Origin: Streptomyces sp. LUP30
GTDB taxonomy: Bacteria; Actinomycetota; Actinomycetes; Streptomycetales; Streptomycetaceae
Length of the DNA stretch: 64,000 bases
Assembly (NCBI RefSeq): GCF_001746365.1
Contig: NZ_MJAJ01000007.1
Coordinates: forward strand, 249,209 to 313,208
Direction of reading: 5' to 3'
A program made the translations under genes and the position numbers. The number at the start of each line of letters is the position of its first letter. Positions within the stretch are counted from its first letter, which is position 1. This document shows positions 9,010 through 18,841 of this stretch, piece by piece. The notes beneath the pieces were generated by a model. The model did no database searches. It was given only the letters and a program-made list of their open reading frames with translations, and was not told the origin of the DNA.

Positions 9010-11856
9010 TTGTCCCCGACCAGCGAGACCGCACACGGCGGCCGCCGACTCGTGATCGTCGAGTCGCCTGCCAAGGCGAAGACGATCAAGGGTTATCTCG
9101 GCCCCGGCTATATCGTCGAGGCCAGCGTCGGGCACATCCGCGACCTTCCCAACGGCGCCGCGGAGGTGCCGGACCAGTACACGGGCGAGGTACGCCGCCT
9201 CGGTGTGGACGTCGAACACGACTTCCAGCCGATCTATGTCGTCAATGCCGACAAGAAGGCGCAGGTCAAGAAGCTCAAGGACCTGCTCAAGGAGTCCGAC
9301 GAACTCTTCCTCGCCACCGATGAGGACCGGGAGGGCGAGGCGATCGCCTGGCACCTCCAGGAGGTCCTCAAGCCGAAGATCCCCGTCAAGCGGATGGTCT
9401 TCCACGAGATCACCAAGGACGCGATCCGGGCCGCCGTCGCCAACCCGCGCCAGCTCAACCAGAAGCTCGTCGACGCCCAGGAAACCCGCCGCATCCTCGA
9501 CCGCCTCTACGGCTACGAGGTCTCGCCGGTCCTGTGGAAGAAGGTCATGCCGCGCTTGTCGGCCGGCCGTGTCCAGTCCGTCGCCACCCGTCTCGTCGTC
9601 GAGCGGGAACGCGAGCGCATCGCGTTCCGTTCTGCTGAGTACTGGGACCTGACGGGCACCTTCGCGACCGGCCGCGCGGGAGACTCGTCGGACCCGTCGT
9701 CGCTGGTCGCCCGCCTGCAGGCCGTCGACGGCAGGCGGGTCGCGCAGGGCCGCGACTTCGACTCCCTGGGACAGCTCAAGAGCGCGAACACCCTCCACCT
9801 CGACGAGGCGAACGCCCGCGCTCTCGCCGCCGCCCTGGAGAACACGCGGTTCGCCGTGCGGTCCGTCGAGTCCAAGCCGTACCGGCGCTCGCCGTACGCG
9901 CCGTTCCGTACGACGACGCTGCAGCAGGAGGCCAGCCGCAAGCTCGGCTTCGGCGCCAAGGCCACCATGCAGGTCGCGCAGAAGCTGTACGAGAACGGCT
10001 TCATCACGTACATGCGTACCGACTCCACCACGCTGAGCGAGACCGCGGTCTCCGCCGCTCGTGCCCAGGTCACGCAGCTCTACGGTGCCGACTACCTGCC
10101 GGCGCAGCCGCGTACGTACGCCGGGAAGGTCAAGAACGCGCAGGAGGCGCACGAAGCGATCCGCCCCTCGGGTGATCGTTTCCGCACACCCGCGGAGACG
10201 GGTCTGAGCGGCGACCAGTTCAGGCTCTACGAACTGATCTGGAAGCGCACGGTCGCCTCCCAGATGAAGGACGCCACCGGCAACAGCGTGACGGTGAAGA
10301 TCGCCGGCACGGCGGCCGACGGCCGGGACGTCGAGTTCAGCGCCTCCGGCAAGACCATCACCTTCCACGGCTTCCTGAAGGCGTACGTCGAGGGCGCCGA
10401 CGACCCGAACGCCGAGCTGGACGACCGCGAGCGCCGCCTGCCCCAGGTCGGCGAGGGCGACGCGCTGTCCGCCGAGGAGATCACGGTCGACGGGCACGCC
10501 ACCAAGCCCCCGGCCCGCTACACCGAGGCCAGCCTCGTCAAGGAGCTCGAGGAGCGCGAGATCGGCCGCCCGTCGACGTACGCGTCGATCATCGGCACGA
10601 TCCTCGACCGCGGCTACGTCTTCAAGAAGGGCACGGCACTCGTCCCGTCCTTCCTGTCGTTCGCCGTGGTCAACCTCCTGGAGAAGCACTTCGGGCGGCT
10701 CGTCGACTACGACTTCACCGCCAGGATGGAGGACGACCTCGACCGCATCGCCCGTGGTGAGGCGCGCGCCGTGCCGTGGCTGAAGCGGTTCTACTTCGGC
10801 GAAGGCACCGGCGGAGTCGAGGGCGGAGCCGCGGACGCAGGCAACGGCGACGGGGACCACCTCGGCGGCCTCAAGGAGCTCGTGACCGACCTGGGCGCGA
10901 TCGACGCCCGCGAGGTGTCCTCGTTCCCGGTGGGCGACGGCATCGTGCTGCGGGTGGGCCGCTACGGCCCCTACATCGAGCGCGGCGAGAAGGACTCCGA
11001 GGGCCACCAGCGCGCGGACATCCCCGAGGACCTCGCGCCCGACGAGCTGACCGTGGAGCTCGCCGAGGAGCTGCTCGCCAAGCCGAGCGGTGACTTCGAG
11101 CTGGGCGCCGACCCGGAGTCGGGCCACCAGATCATCGCCAGGGACGGCCGCTACGGCCCGTACGTCACCGAGGTACTCCCCGAGGGCACCCCGAAGACCG
11201 GCAAGAACGCCGTGAAGCCGCGCACGGCCTCGCTCTTCAAGTCGATGTCGCTGGACACGGTCACGCTGGCGGACGCCCTGAAGCTGATGTCGCTGCCACG
11301 CGTCGTCGGCGCGGACGCCGAGGGCGTGGAGATCACCGCGCAGAACGGCCGCTACGGCCCGTACCTGAAGAAGGGCACGGACTCGCGCTCGCTGCAGGCC
11401 GAGGACCAGCTCTTCACTATCACGCTCGAAGAAGCGCTGGAGATCTACTCGCAGCCCAAGCAGCGCGGCCGGGCCGCGGCCAAGCCGCCGCTGAAGGAGC
11501 TGGGCGCCGACCCGGTCAGCGGAAAGCCGGTCGTCGTCAAGGACGGGCGCTTCGGCCCGTACGTCACCGACGGGGAGACCAACGCGACCCTGCGCTCCGG
11601 CGACAGCGTCGAGGAGATCACCCCGGAGCGCGGCTACGAACTGCTCGCCGAGAAGCGCGCCAAGGCTCCGGCGAAGAAGACGGCCAAGAAGGCGCCCGCG
11701 AAGAAGGCGACGGCCAAGAAGGCGGCCCCGGCGAAGAAGACGGCCGCCAAGAAGACCACCGCGAAGACGACGACGGCCGCCAAGAAGGCGACCACCGTCA
11801 AGAAGACGACCGCGAAGAAGGCGACGGCCTCCCCGTCGTCCTCGTCGCAGGACTGA
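9010..11856 (+). CDS. topA: DNA topoisomerase I
   Basis: 948-residue type IA topoisomerase that relaxes negative supercoils. The Toprim domain starts with VIVESPAKAKTIKGYL (about residue 17) and has the metal-binding DEDREGE (about 106). The catalytic tyrosine is about residue 334 in ITYMRTDST. The C-terminal half has repeated GRYGPY segments (about 653, 715, 779 and, as GRFGPY, 843), which mark the repeated C-terminal topoisomerase domains of actinobacteria. The last 70 residues are a lysine/alanine tail of AKK repeats, known in this genus to aid processive DNA binding. Start is TTG at 9010 after GGAGAGAAG. Confidence 0.98.
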   Translation: MSPTSETAHGGRRLVIVESPAKAKTIKGYLGPGYIVEASVGHIRDLPNGAAEVPDQYTGEVRRLGVDVEHDFQPIYVVNADKKAQVKKLKDLLKESDELFLATDEDREGEAIAWHLQEVLKPKIPVKRMVFHEITKDAIRAAVANPRQLNQKLVDAQETRRILDRLYGYEVSPVLWKKVMPRLSAGRVQSVATRLVVERERERIAFRSAEYWDLTGTFATGRAGDSSDPSSLVARLQAVDGRRVAQGRDFDSLGQLKSANTLHLDEANARALAAALENTRFAVRSVESKPYRRSPYAPFRTTTLQQEASRKLGFGAKATMQVAQKLYENGFITYMRTDSTTLSETAVSAARAQVTQLYGADYLPAQPRTYAGKVKNAQEAHEAIRPSGDRFRTPAETGLSGDQFRLYELIWKRTVASQMKDATGNSVTVKIAGTAADGRDVEFSASGKTITFHGFLKAYVEGADDPNAELDDRERRLPQVGEGDALSAEEITVDGHATKPPARYTEASLVKELEEREIGRPSTYASIIGTILDRGYVFKKGTALVPSFLSFAVVNLLEKHFGRLVDYDFTARMEDDLDRIARGEARAVPWLKRFYFGEGTGGVEGGAADAGNGDGDHLGGLKELVTDLGAIDAREVSSFPVGDGIVLRVGRYGPYIERGEKDSEGHQRADIPEDLAPDELTVELAEELLAKPSGDFELGADPESGHQIIARDGRYGPYVTEVLPEGTPKTGKNAVKPRTASLFKSMSLDTVTLADALKLMSLPRVVGADAEGVEITAQNGRYGPYLKKGTDSRSLQAEDQLFTITLEEALEIYSQPKQRGRAAAKPPLKELGADPVSGKPVVVKDGRFGPYVTDGETNATLRSGDSVEEITPERGYELLAEKRAKAPAKKTAKKAPAKKATAKKAAPAKKTAAKKTTAKTTTAAKKATTVKKTTAKKATASPSSSSQD

Positions 11857-11911
11857 CGGCCCGACCGGCCCCGGTCTGCACCGTTCCTTCACAGCAGGTT
11901 CGCGAAACGAA

Positions 11912-11940
11912 CGCCCCGGCATCACTTTGGTGTCGGGGCG
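11912..11940 (+). terminator. Hairpin after topA
   Basis: GCCCCG and CGGGGC arms (11913-11918 and 11934-11939) enclose an inner CAC-tttg-GTG stem with a small bulge, 56 bp after the topA stop. It probably terminates or attenuates transcription between topA and the kinase fusion. Confidence 0.55.
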
Positions 11941-11996
11941 GTCGTACGTGTGGACGGGGGCCCCGGGCTGTCAGCCGCGGCCGATAGGCTGAAAGC

Positions 11997-14900
11997 ATGA
12001 CGCGAGCCGAGCAGCCAACGGCCCACCACCCGGCCCCGGACGAGGCCCTGGTGGCCGACTCCCGCGAGCGCGCCGTGCGCGCCCTGTTGCGCGAACCGCA
12101 GCTCAAGCGCCTCTGGAGCGCGCAGTTGGTGGGCGGGGTCGGAGACGCCCTCGCCCTCCTGGTGTTCGTCCTCCTCGTCCTCCAGGCGGCCATCGCCGAG
12201 GGCTCCTTCGGGGGCGGCTACCGAGGTGTGGCGTTCGCAGTGGCGACCGTCTTCGGGGTGCGGATCCTGGCCACCCTCCTCTTCGGCGCCGTCCTGCTGG
12301 GCCCGCTGACGGCACTGACCTCACCGGACGGCCCACTCGACCGCCGGTGGACCATGGTCGGCGCGGACGGCCTGCGCGCCGCACTGCTGATCGTCGCGCC
12401 CCTGTGGATCGACTGGACGCCGGAGAACGCACTGGCCCTGCTGCTCGTCACGGTGTTCGTGACGGGCGTCGCCGAGCGGTTCTGGACGGTCGCCCGGGAG
12501 AGCGCGGCCCCCGCCCTGCTGCCCGCCCCGCCCCCGGAGGGCGCGACCGTACGACCGTTGCCCGACCACATGGACGCCCTGCGCCGCCTCTCGCTGCGCA
12601 CGGGCTTCGTGACGATCCCGCTCGGCGCGGCGACGCTGGTCGTCGCCGCCCTGTTCAACAATCTCCTCGGCACCGGGATCGTCTGGTTCGACCAGCACCA
12701 GGCGGCCCTCGCCTCGTACGTCGCCGGCGGACTCTTCGCCGGGTGCCTGTCCATCGTGACCTTCCTGGAGTTGCCGTCGGTGCGCACCCCGCGCCCGCGG
12801 TCCCCCCTCGAGGGCCTGCGCCGCCCCAGGACCGCCACCGGCGTCGACGCGGGCCGCACCGGCGTGATCCCGCTGCTGGTGCTCGCCTGCTCCGCCGTCG
12901 CCGGCGCGATCTCCGCCGCCGTCGCCGTGGCCGTGCTGCACGCCAAGGACCTGGGCGGCGGCCCGGTGCTGTACGGGCTGCTCGTGCTCGGGCTGACCGG
13001 CGGAGTCGTCGTCGGCGTCCGGACCGCGCCGAAGGTGCTGGTGTCGCTGTCGCGGCGCCGCCTGCTCGCGCTGGCCATCGCCTTCACCGGCATCGCCCTG
13101 CTCGCGGCCGGGCTGGTCCCGGACGTCACCAGCGTGCTGCTGATCATGGTCCTGGCGGGCGTCGGCGCGGGCGTCGCCGCCAACACCGGGCACGCGCTGC
13201 TCGACCAGGAGACCGAGGACAACCGCCGGACGAGGGCGACCGAGCACCTGCACGCGGTCGTGCGGGTCCTCGTGGCGCTGGGCGCGCTGCTCGCCCCGCT
13301 GGTCGCGGCGCTCATCGGGCCGCACCGCCTGGACAACGGCAAGTTCGTCTTCGCGCACGGCGGTGCCGCCTTCACGCTGATGCTGGTCGGCGCGCTGCTG
13401 CTGCCGGTGGCCGCGCTGGTGCTCGCCAAGGTCGACGACCGCTCCGGCGTCCCCCTGCGGCAGGACCTGCGGGACGCGCTGCGGGGCGGCGACGACCCGG
13501 TGACGGCCCCTGCCGCGAACGGCTTCTTCATCGCCCTGGAGGGCGGCGACGGCGCCGGCAAGTCCACCCAGGCCGAGGCGCTCGCCGAGTGGATCAGGGC
13601 CAAGGGCCACGAGGTCGTCCTCACGCGCGAGCCGGGAGCCACGCCCGTGGGCAAGCGGCTGCGCTCGATCCTGCTGGACGTGTCCAGCGCCGGCCTGTCG
13701 CACCGGGCGGAGGCCCTGCTGTACGCGGCGGACCGCGCGGAGCACGTCGACACGGTCGTGCGGCCCGCCCTGGAGCGCGGCGCGGTGGTGATCACCGACC
13801 GGTACGTCGACTCGTCCGTGGCCTACCAGGGCGCGGGGCGCGATCTGTCCCCGACCGAGATCGCGCGGATCTCGCGCTGGGCGACGGACGGCCTGGTGCC
13901 GCATCTGACGGTCCTGTTGGACGTGTCCCCGGAGGCCGCCCGCGAGCGGTTCACGGAGGCGCCGGACCGCCTGGAGTCGGAGCCGGCCGAGTTCCACACG
14001 CGGGTGCGCGCAGGTTTCCTCACGCTGGCCGCCGCCGACCCCGGCCGCTACCTGGTCGTCGACGCGGCGCAGGAGCCCGAGGCCGTCACCTCCGCCGTCC
14101 GGCACCGCCTCGACCAGCTGCTGCCCCTGTCCGAGGCCGAGATCAAGGCCCAGGAGGAGGCGCGCCGCAAGGCCGAGGAGGAGGCCCGCCGCAAGGCCGA
14201 GGAAGAGGCCGCCCGCAAGGCCGAGGAGGAGCGCCTGGAGCGTGAGCGCCAGGAGCAGCTCGCCAAGCTGCGCGCCGAGGAGGAGGAGCGCAAGCGGCGC
14301 GAGCTGGAGGAGGCGCAGCGGCGCGAGGCCGAACGGCAGGCCGAAGAAGCGCGGCTGCGCGCCGAGGAGGCACGCAGGCGGGCCGAGGAGGAGCGGGTCC
14401 GGCTGCTCGCCGAGGAGAAGGCCCGCGCCGAGGAGGAGGCCCGCCGCAAGGCGGACGAGGAGCGCCGGCGCAAGCAGGCCGAGGAGGAGGCCCGGCTCCG
14501 TGCCGAGGCCGAGAGCCGTCGGCTGGAGAAACAGCGCAAGGCCGAGGAGGCCCTGCTGCGGGCCGAGGAGGCCCGGCGGGCGGCGGAGCAGGCGGCCGCC
14601 GCCGCGCAGGTCGGTCCGAAGGCGACCCGCCCCGGGCCGGTCGCCGGGCCGGCGGTCCCGCCGGAGGCGACGACCGTGCCGACGCCGGTGGTGACGCCGA
14701 CGAACGCGTCGGGCGGGCCGGTGGACGAGACGGCCGTACTGCCTCCGATCCGGATGGACAAGGAGCCCGAGCAGCCTTCCCGCCAGTCCGTGCAGCCGTC
14801 CGAGAAGTCCTCCGCGAAGCCGTCCCCCGCCGGGGGAGCCGACGCCGAGGTGACGGCCGAACTGCCGCAGCCGCCGAGGCCGGCGCCCACGCACACGTCG

Positions 14901-15299
14901 GGCGGACCGGCGGACGAGACGGCGGTCCTGCCTCCGGTGCCCGGCCGGAGCGGCCAGGGCGGCCGGCAGGGCCGGAGCGGCCCGAGTGGCCGGCGCCTGC
15001 ACGGCCCCGAGGACGAGACGGCCGTGCTGCCCCCGGTGCGGGACGCCGGTCCCGCGGACCGGGTCCCCCCGGGCTACTTCCGGGACGAGCGCGACGGAGC
15101 CCGGCCGGACGGCACCGACGACCGCACCCGTGAGCTGCCGCAGGTCGACGAGGAAGGCGAGCCCCGACAGCGGGCGCGTTCGGACTGGGCCGAGGAGACC
15201 CCGCTGGACGATCTTCCTACTCTCGCGGACGAACTGCTGGGACCGCACCGGGACGACGACGGGCCCGCCGAGGGCCGGGGCCGGGGCCGACGCCGCTGA
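11997..15299 (+). CDS. tmk: MFS-like membrane protein fused to thymidylate kinase, with coiled coil and T-x-x-L-P tail
   Basis: 1100 residues in four parts. Residues about 40-490 form a polytopic major-facilitator-like domain. Residues about 505-710 are a complete dTMP kinase with P-loop GGDGAGKST (about 518), the DR(Y/F) motif in DRYVDSSVAYQG (about 601) and a TREPGATP segment. Residues about 712-875 are an almost pure E/A/R/K coiled coil of EEARRKA-type repeats. The last 225 residues are disordered and contain five T-x-x-L-P motifs, three of them DETAVLPP. The kinase makes dTDP for DNA synthesis; fusion would anchor it at the membrane. holB follows, a common tmk neighbour. The transport substrate is unknown. 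Confidence 0.93.
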   Translation: MTRAEQPTAHHPAPDEALVADSRERAVRALLREPQLKRLWSAQLVGGVGDALALLVFVLLVLQAAIAEGSFGGGYRGVAFAVATVFGVRILATLLFGAVLLGPLTALTSPDGPLDRRWTMVGADGLRAALLIVAPLWIDWTPENALALLLVTVFVTGVAERFWTVARESAAPALLPAPPPEGATVRPLPDHMDALRRLSLRTGFVTIPLGAATLVVAALFNNLLGTGIVWFDQHQAALASYVAGGLFAGCLSIVTFLELPSVRTPRPRSPLEGLRRPRTATGVDAGRTGVIPLLVLACSAVAGAISAAVAVAVLHAKDLGGGPVLYGLLVLGLTGGVVVGVRTAPKVLVSLSRRRLLALAIAFTGIALLAAGLVPDVTSVLLIMVLAGVGAGVAANTGHALLDQETEDNRRTRATEHLHAVVRVLVALGALLAPLVAALIGPHRLDNGKFVFAHGGAAFTLMLVGALLLPVAALVLAKVDDRSGVPLRQDLRDALRGGDDPVTAPAANGFFIALEGGDGAGKSTQAEALAEWIRAKGHEVVLTREPGATPVGKRLRSILLDVSSAGLSHRAEALLYAADRAEHVDTVVRPALERGAVVITDRYVDSSVAYQGAGRDLSPTEIARISRWATDGLVPHLTVLLDVSPEAARERFTEAPDRLESEPAEFHTRVRAGFLTLAAADPGRYLVVDAAQEPEAVTSAVRHRLDQLLPLSEAEIKAQEEARRKAEEEARRKAEEEAARKAEEERLERERQEQLAKLRAEEEERKRRELEEAQRREAERQAEEARLRAEEARRRAEEERVRLLAEEKARAEEEARRKADEERRRKQAEEEARLRAEAESRRLEKQRKAEEALLRAEEARRAAEQAAAAAQVGPKATRPGPVAGPAVPPEATTVPTPVVTPTNASGGPVDETAVLPPIRMDKEPEQPSRQSVQPSEKSSAKPSPAGGADAEVTAELPQPPRPAPTHTSGGPADETAVLPPVPGRSGQGGRQGRSGPSGRRLHGPEDETAVLPPVRDAGPADRVPPGYFRDERDGARPDGTDDRTRELPQVDEEGEPRQRARSDWAEETPLDDLPTLADELLGPHRDDDGPAEGRGRGRRR

Positions 15300-15440
15300 G
15301 CACGGCCGAGCCGCCCGGTCCGCCGGGCCGCCCGGGCTCCGGGCTGCCGGGCCGCTCGCGGGCGGGCGGGCTCGGTTGTCAGTGGCACCCCGCACAATGG
15401 AACCCACAGCGCGAAACGTGACGAAAGGGCCGGGTGACGC

Positions 15441-16646
15441 ATGACCGTGTGGGACGACCTCATCGGCCAGGAGAGGGTGAGCGAGCAGCTCACCGCCGCC
15501 GCTCGGGACGCCGACGCGCTCGTCACCGCGGCCACCACCCGCACCGCCCCGCCGGAGGCGTCGAAGATGACGCACGCCTGGCTGTTCACCGGCCCGCCCG
15601 GCGCCGGCCGTGCCCAGGTGGCGCGGGCCTTCGCCGCCGCGCTGCAGTGCGTGAGCCCGGACCGGGCGCTCGGCGGCACCCCGGGGTGCGGGTTCTGCGA
15701 CGGCTGCCATACGGCGCTCATCGGCACCCACGCCGACGTCACCACCGTCGCGGCCGTCGGCTCACAGATCCTCGCGGAGGACATGCGCGACACCGTCCGC
15801 AAGTCGTACACCTCGCCCGCCACAGGTCGCTGGCAGGTCATCCTCGTCGAGGACGCCGAGCGGCTCAACGAGAAGTCCGCCAACGCCGTCCTGAAGGCGG
15901 TGGAGGAGCCCGCGCCCCGCACGGTCTGGCTGCTGTGCGCGCCCTCCCTGGAGGACGTGCTGCCCACGATCCGCTCCCGCTGCCGCCACCTGAACCTGCG
16001 CACGCCGTCGGTCGACGCCGTCGCCGACATGCTCGTCCGGCGCGAGGGCGTCGAGCCGGCCGTCGCCGCGGCCGCGGCCCGGGCCACCCAGGGTCATGTC
16101 GACCGGGCCCGGCGCCTGGCCACCGATCCCGCCGCGCGCGAGCGCCGAGCAGCCGTGCTGAAACTGCCTTTGCGTGTCGACGACGTCGGCAGTTGCCTCA
16201 GAGCGGCCCAAGAACTGGTCGACGCGGCCGCCGAGGACGCCAAGCAGCTCGCTGAGGAGACGGACGGCAAGGAGACCGAGGAACTCAAGGCGGCGATGGG
16301 GGCGGTGCAGGGCGGCCGGATGCCGCGCGGCACCGCGGGCGTGATGAAGGACCTGGAGGACAAGCAGAAGCGCCGCAGAACGCGGACGCAGCGCGACAGC
16401 CTCGACGTCGCGCTCACCGACCTGACGGCCTTCTACCGCGATGTCCTCGCCCTCCAGCTGGGTTCCCGCGTCGCGATCGCCAACGCGGACGCCGAGGAGG
16501 CGCTGGAGCGGCTCGCCCGTGGCAGCAGACCGGAGTCGACGCTGCGCCGGATCGAGGCCATCGCCGCGTGCCGAGAGGCCCTGGACCGCAACGTGGCTCC
16601 GCTGCTGGCGGTCGAGGCGATGACCATGGCTCTGAGGGCGGGCTGA
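15441..16646 (+). CDS. holB: DNA polymerase III subunit delta'
   Basis: 401-residue clamp-loader subunit. The AAA+ fold starts with the N-terminal VWDDLIGQERV. The Walker A equivalent reads GPPGAGRAQ, where Lys-Ser/Thr is replaced by Arg-Ala; delta' subunits often do not bind ATP, so this is expected. A zinc-binding cysteine cluster (CGFCDGC plus an upstream Cys) lies about residues 70-91. Sensor-like SRCRH is at about 178. ATG at 15441. It follows the thymidylate kinase fusion by 141 bp, as tmk-holB pairs do in many bacteria. Confidence 0.95.
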   Translation: MTVWDDLIGQERVSEQLTAAARDADALVTAATTRTAPPEASKMTHAWLFTGPPGAGRAQVARAFAAALQCVSPDRALGGTPGCGFCDGCHTALIGTHADVTTVAAVGSQILAEDMRDTVRKSYTSPATGRWQVILVEDAERLNEKSANAVLKAVEEPAPRTVWLLCAPSLEDVLPTIRSRCRHLNLRTPSVDAVADMLVRREGVEPAVAAAAARATQGHVDRARRLATDPAARERRAAVLKLPLRVDDVGSCLRAAQELVDAAAEDAKQLAEETDGKETEELKAAMGAVQGGRMPRGTAGVMKDLEDKQKRRRTRTQRDSLDVALTDLTAFYRDVLALQLGSRVAIANADAEEALERLARGSRPESTLRRIEAIAACREALDRNVAPLLAVEAMTMALRAG

Positions 16647-16733
16647 CGCCGGCGCTGCGAACGGGCTGACGCGGACCTATGCCGAGTCCACAGACCGAGC
16701 ACGGGCACGGCGACGGAATCGAGCCGACCGTTG

Positions 16734-16775
16734 GCCCGCAGCCCGCAGCCCGCAGCCCGCAGCCCGCAGCCCGCA
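16734..16775. repeat. Heptanucleotide tandem repeat
   Basis: Six exact copies of GCCCGCA in the holB-peptidase intergenic region, followed by a partial copy. A 20-bp imperfect direct repeat built around GCCGGCGGGGA lies just downstream. No coding role is seen. Confidence 0.95.
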
Positions 16776-16923
16776 GCCGGGTCGGCCGGGAGCCCCGTCG
16801 GCCGGCGGGGAGGCACGTGGGCCGGCGGGGAAGTACGTCGACCGAGTGTTGACGGGGTCCCTCGTCCGTGGCAGTTCCCGAACGTACGGCGTTCATCTCG
16901 TCGCACAGAGTTACGCTCGCTGA

Positions 16924-18501
16924 ATGCACATCAGGCGCTCCCTCCGCAGGTCCCGTGCCGCCGTCACGCTGCTCTCCCTCACCGCGCTGCTCGTCTCAGG
17001 CTGCTCCGCCGACGAGCCGGCCAGCTCCGCCGGCTCCACGGCGGTGGCGGCGCTCGCCGCGCTGCCGCGGGCCACGCCGTCGGCGCTCTCGCCGTACTAC
17101 GGACAGAAGCTGAGCTGGCGTGAGTGCGGTGTTCCCGGCTTCCAGTGCGCCACCATGAAGGCTCCGCTGGACTACGCGGAGCCGGGCGCGGGCGACATCC
17201 GGCTCGCCGTCGCCCGCAAGAAGGCCACGGGCCCGGGCAAGCGGCTCGGATCACTGCTGGTGAACCCGGGCGGTCCAGGCGGCTCGGCGATCGGCTACCT
17301 CCAGCAGTACGCCGGCGTCGGCTACCCCGCCGAGGTCCGCGCCCGCTACGACATGGTCGCCGTCGACCCGCGGGGTGTGGCCCGCAGCGAGCCCGTGGAG
17401 TGCCTCGACGGGCGGGCGATGGACGCGTACACGCAGACCGACACCACCCCCGACGACCAGCGGGAGAGGGCAAGACTGGTCGACGCCTACAAGAGGTTCG
17501 CGGAGGGCTGCGGAGCCCACGCGCCGAAGCTGCTGCGTCACGTCTCCACCGTGGAGGCGGCCCGGGACATGGACATCCTGCGTGCGATCCTGGGCGACCG
17601 GAGGCTGACGTACGTGGGGGCGTCGTACGGCACGTTCCTCGGCGCCACGTACGCGGGCCTCTTCCCGGACCGGGTGGGCCGGTTCGTCCTGGACGGCGCG
17701 ATGGATCCCTCACTGCCCGCCCGCCGGCTGAACCTGGACCAGACGGCGGGGTTCGAGACGGCGTTCCAGTCGTTCGCGAAGGACTGCGTGCGGCACTCCG
17801 ACTGCCCGCTCGGCGGGAAGGGCGCGAAGCCCGCCCGGGTCGGCGCCGACCTCAAGGCCTTCTTCCGCAGGCTGGACGCGCACCCGATCCCCACGGGGGA
17901 CCCGGACCGCCGCAAGCTCGGCGAGGCCCTCGCCACCACCGGCGTGATCGCGGCGATGTACGACGAGAGCACGTGGGAGCAGCTGCGCGAGGCGCTGACG
18001 TCGGCGATCAAGGAGAACGACGGCGCGGGACTGCTCGCCCTCTCCGACGGCTACTACGAGCGCGCCCCGGAAGGGCGCTACGCGAACCTGATGGCCGCCA
18101 ACGCGGCCGTCAACTGCCTGGACCTCCCGACTGCCTTCACCGCCCCGGAGCAGGTCGAGAAGGCGCTGCCCTCGTTCGAGAAGGCGTCCCCGGTCTTCGG
18201 CGAAGGCCTCGCGTGGGCCTCCCTGAACTGTGCGTACTGGCCGGTCGGACCCACGGGCGCACCGCACCGCATCGAGGCCAGGGGCGCAGCCCCGATCGTC
18301 GTCGTCGGCACCACCCGCGACCCGGCGACCCCCTACCCATGGGCCCGCTCCCTGGCGGGCCAGCTCGCCTCGGGCCGCCTCCTCACCTACGAGGGCGACG
18401 GCCACACGGCCTACGGCCGTGGCAGTGCCTGCATCGACTCCGCGATCAACGCCTACCTGCTCCACGGCACTCCTCCGGCGAAGGGAAAGCGCTGCTCATA
18501 G
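16924..18501 (+). CDS. Secreted tripeptidyl aminopeptidase-like alpha/beta hydrolase (S33, TAP C-terminal domain)
   Basis: 525 residues. The signal sequence has a twin-Arg-like basic start and a lipobox VSGC (Cys about 27), so it is probably a lipid-anchored exoenzyme. The oxyanion segment NPGGPGGS precedes the nucleophile Ser in GASYGT (about residue 233). The C-terminal TAP-like domain supplies Asp in TTRDPATP and His in GDGHTAYG. Relatives in Streptomyces (SlpD/SlpE, Tap) release N-terminal peptides from mycelial proteins. ATG at 16924. The tRNA-Thr gene follows on the same strand. Confidence 0.93.
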   Translation: MHIRRSLRRSRAAVTLLSLTALLVSGCSADEPASSAGSTAVAALAALPRATPSALSPYYGQKLSWRECGVPGFQCATMKAPLDYAEPGAGDIRLAVARKKATGPGKRLGSLLVNPGGPGGSAIGYLQQYAGVGYPAEVRARYDMVAVDPRGVARSEPVECLDGRAMDAYTQTDTTPDDQRERARLVDAYKRFAEGCGAHAPKLLRHVSTVEAARDMDILRAILGDRRLTYVGASYGTFLGATYAGLFPDRVGRFVLDGAMDPSLPARRLNLDQTAGFETAFQSFAKDCVRHSDCPLGGKGAKPARVGADLKAFFRRLDAHPIPTGDPDRRKLGEALATTGVIAAMYDESTWEQLREALTSAIKENDGAGLLALSDGYYERAPEGRYANLMAANAAVNCLDLPTAFTAPEQVEKALPSFEKASPVFGEGLAWASLNCAYWPVGPTGAPHRIEARGAAPIVVVGTTRDPATPYPWARSLAGQLASGRLLTYEGDGHTAYGRGSACIDSAINAYLLHGTPPAKGKRCS

Positions 18502-18609
18502 CCCCACAACCGACCCCGCACCCGCTGCCCCCCCGGGCTGGTTCAGATCACCCTTGGAAACTGTGTAGACTTACCGACGTTGCTGATCGCACCATGGTGC
18601 GGACAGCGC

Positions 18610-18683
18610 GCCGCCTTAGCTCAGATGGCCAGAGCAACGCACTCGTAATGCGTAGGTCTCGGGTTCGAATCCCGAAGGCGGCT
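18610..18683 (+). tRNA. tRNA-Thr (anticodon CGT)
   Basis: 74-nt cloverleaf. Acceptor GCCGCCT pairs with AGGCGGC, the discriminator is T, the anticodon loop is CTCGTAA with anticodon CGT (reads ACG) and the T-arm loop is TTCGAAT. CCA is not encoded. A hairpin with a short T run follows at 18690-18726. Confidence 0.97.
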
Positions 18684-18689
18684 CTGCCG

Positions 18690-18726
18690 AAGCCTCAGGA
18701 CTCACTCGCCGTGACCTGGGGCTTTT
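18690..18726 (+). terminator. Terminator of tRNA-Thr
   Basis: AAGCCTCAGG (18690-18699) pairs with CCTGGGGCTT (18715-18724) with one wobble, followed by TT. It lies 6 nt after the tRNA. Confidence 0.8.
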
Positions 18727-18841
18727 GCTTTTACCGGATCCGGATCCGCGGCTGCCGTCGGTGTCAGTTCCGGTCTCGGTTCCGGTCTCAGTTGATTTCG
18801 CGCCCCGACTCCGCCGACGGCAACTGCGCGGAGGATCCAGC

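Noticed and set aside
8926..11925. 999-codon open frame antisense to topA
   Set aside because: Leu/Arg/Gly-rich shadow of the topA codons; such antisense frames are normal in high-GC genes. topA has all catalytic motifs.
15583..15618. Mutated Walker A in holB as a sign of pseudogenisation
   Set aside because: Delta' clamp-loader subunits commonly lack ATP-binding residues; the rest of the gene is intact.
12321..15731. 1136-codon open frame antisense to the thymidylate kinase fusion
   Set aside because: Its composition mirrors the coiled coil in reverse; the plus-strand frame has intact kinase motifs.
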